Below are positions 62,490 through 64,000 of a stretch of DNA of 64,000 nt, in pieces. Below the pieces are notes generated by a model that saw nothing but the letters and a program-made list of their open reading frames with translations, ran no database searches and was not told the origin of the DNA. The DNA comes from Raphanus sativus (Eukaryota > Streptophyta > Magnoliopsida > Brassicales > Brassicaceae), in the NCBI RefSeq assembly GCF_000801105.2, contig NC_079512.1, positions 30,459,848 through 30,523,847 of the forward strand, written 5' to 3'. The position numbers and the translations under genes are program-made. The first letter of the stretch is position 1, and every line of letters begins with the position of its first letter.

Positions 62490-62940
62490 GTAGTGCTCAA
62501 AGTTGCCCAACATATATGAGTTTCGTTGATCCAACTCCATCATTCTCCCCGACTGATTAGAACTAGATGGATTTATCCATTATTTTATTTTCTGATGTAT
62601 GTTGACAAAAATTCCATTCTCCAATTCAAAAGAAAACAATGAAGTGATATCTCCAAAAAGAAGACAATTAATCTCGCCAAAGAGGAAACTGCAGTGCCCA
62701 TAGATGGATCAATATGGCTATAGAGCCTGAGTGATGAGTAAACACCATGATCCTTATCGAATGAGGTTCCCTGACGGAGTAGTTTGTGAAACTTACAGAA
62801 AAATTGAGCTTTGATAATCCAGCTTTGGGAACAAAATGAAGGACAGTAGGACACATGGTATTAGGATAAGTACATAACGTTATGCAGAAGATGATTATGT
62901 AATAGATAACTATCATATATCTCAATATGTGCATATCTCA
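62490..62940. repeat. Second copy of the block downstream of the PHD genes
   Basis: Diverged copy of 60210-60610, same orientation. See the spacer entry. Confidence 0.7.
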
Positions 62941-63135
62941 TATAAAGATCTTCTAGCCTTATCTTATACTAAAACTTGTGATAAACAAACATATTGTATT
63001 CAGTGAAACAAAAAATTAGAAGCAGATGCTTCTTCAAAGGATGCAAAGGGGGAGAAGTTTTGACATGGTGATGGTGAAAATGGGCCCGGTGGATGCTCTG
63101 CTTCAGCGGATGCTTCTTCAGCACCACAATAGTCA

Positions 63136-63206
<71 letters not shown>

Positions 63207-64000
63207 ACACCATTTTAAACATCGGAGGAGCACAGCAAGAAATTTTCTAGTAGCATCAATTTAAAAATTAAGTTATCAATTTTATCTGGTATTTAATAGT
63301 GCTTTAAACTGGCTTAGCCAAAGGAAAACCTTGAGTGTAATCAAATTGCCCTCACTTGAGGTACCCAACATTAGCTTCATCTACAAAAGTACATTAGGTT
63401 GATCAAAGTTCAGTACAAGTATAGGTGGGTTCAACTTCCATGCGTACATTATTATTATATAGGGAAATTTGACAAATAACCCCTTCATACAAAAATAAGC
63501 CAAAACAAACCTCAACTCACAAACAAACCATTTAAATTTCATACTTATATACATAAATAATAATCAATTTTTCTCAATAGTAAACTTCTCCAATAGGCAA
63601 TACCTTACAAAATACATTCCTTACGTTTCTTTTTCAACAAATGGTGTTTTCAAATTTCAATCATCTAAAGGAAATTTCTTTGTGGTTGCAGTCTTCTGTT
63701 CATAGTTGAATAGGGAACTTTCTTCAAACGAAAAACTAAATGGGATTCGAGAAATTTTGTTACAGAGAGTACAGTGAGAATTGTAGGTATTTATTTAGCA
63801 CACTAGTGGGCCTTATATATATATAAGGCTTACAAAGAGTCTCAATCAAAGAAAATATCAAAGAAATAGCCATTAATTAAAACATATCTTTCTTTTTTTT
63901 GACAACAATGAAAACATATCTATAATTATACTTTTTTGGGTCAAAATCTATAATTATACTTTTATGGAAGTCTTTTAGTCCAACAGTTTGACTAATAGTT
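62941..64000. other. Right-edge intergenic region with GA microsatellite
   Basis: A (GA)n run lies at about 63140-63202. No gene recognised to the right edge; sequence after 63440 is AT-rich. Confidence 0.5.
63140..63202. repeat. (GA)n microsatellite
   Basis: About 31 uninterrupted GA units. Confidence 0.95.

Noticed and set aside
63000..63250. ORFs on both strands at the right edge
   Set aside because: Driven by another (GA)n run; no recognised domain.

Overview
The window is plant nuclear DNA from the mustard family (Brassicaceae), most likely the Brassica/Raphanus group. The evidence is very AT-rich intergenic DNA, GT-AG introns, many small transposons of types common in that family, and a run of genes in the same order as one stretch of Arabidopsis chromosome 4 (about At4g17750 to At4g17850; locus numbers recalled, not searched).

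Layout: HSFA1a (minus, cut by the left edge); an intact DC1-domain gene (3694-5604, minus); a second DC1 gene (6480-10721, minus) destroyed by a frameshift, a stop, two Helitrons and a TRIM retrotransposon; a decayed trehalose-phosphate synthase of the TPS5 type (about 11590-13227, plus) carrying a Tourist-like MITE; MYB39/SUBERMAN (minus, 2 exons); a fold-back element with telomere-like repeats (17565-18357); the MIR160b hairpin (22676-22765); a TMEM41B-like VTT/DedA membrane protein (24887-25913, plus, 3 exons); AHL23 (29676-30554, minus, 1 exon); a transposon-rich stretch (about 32.7-46 kb) with LINE, Helitron, MITE and copia remains; a C2H2 zinc-finger/EAR gene (47377-47997, plus); a seven-exon chloroplast CAAX-protease-like gene, BCM2 type (52788-54506, minus); and two tandem PHD-finger genes with an acidic LxLxL-repeat tail (58516-59449 and 61282-62209, plus), followed by a relic of a third copy.

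The genes are not an operon; each has its own control. Most are regulators: heat shock (HSFA1a), suberin (MYB39), auxin-response-factor silencing (miR160), chromatin/AT-hook (AHL23), zinc-finger repression and PHD/EAR chromatin proteins. The DC1 cluster looks inserted into the conserved order. The TPS5 remnant and the apparent absence of some neighbours expected from Arabidopsis fit gene loss after polyploidy, which is an inference.

I found no clearly new molecular system. The best leads are the PHD/LxLxL tandem pair with its 18-bp hairpin upstream, and several nested transposons whose insertion points can be proven to the base from the duplicated or mirrored host sequence.
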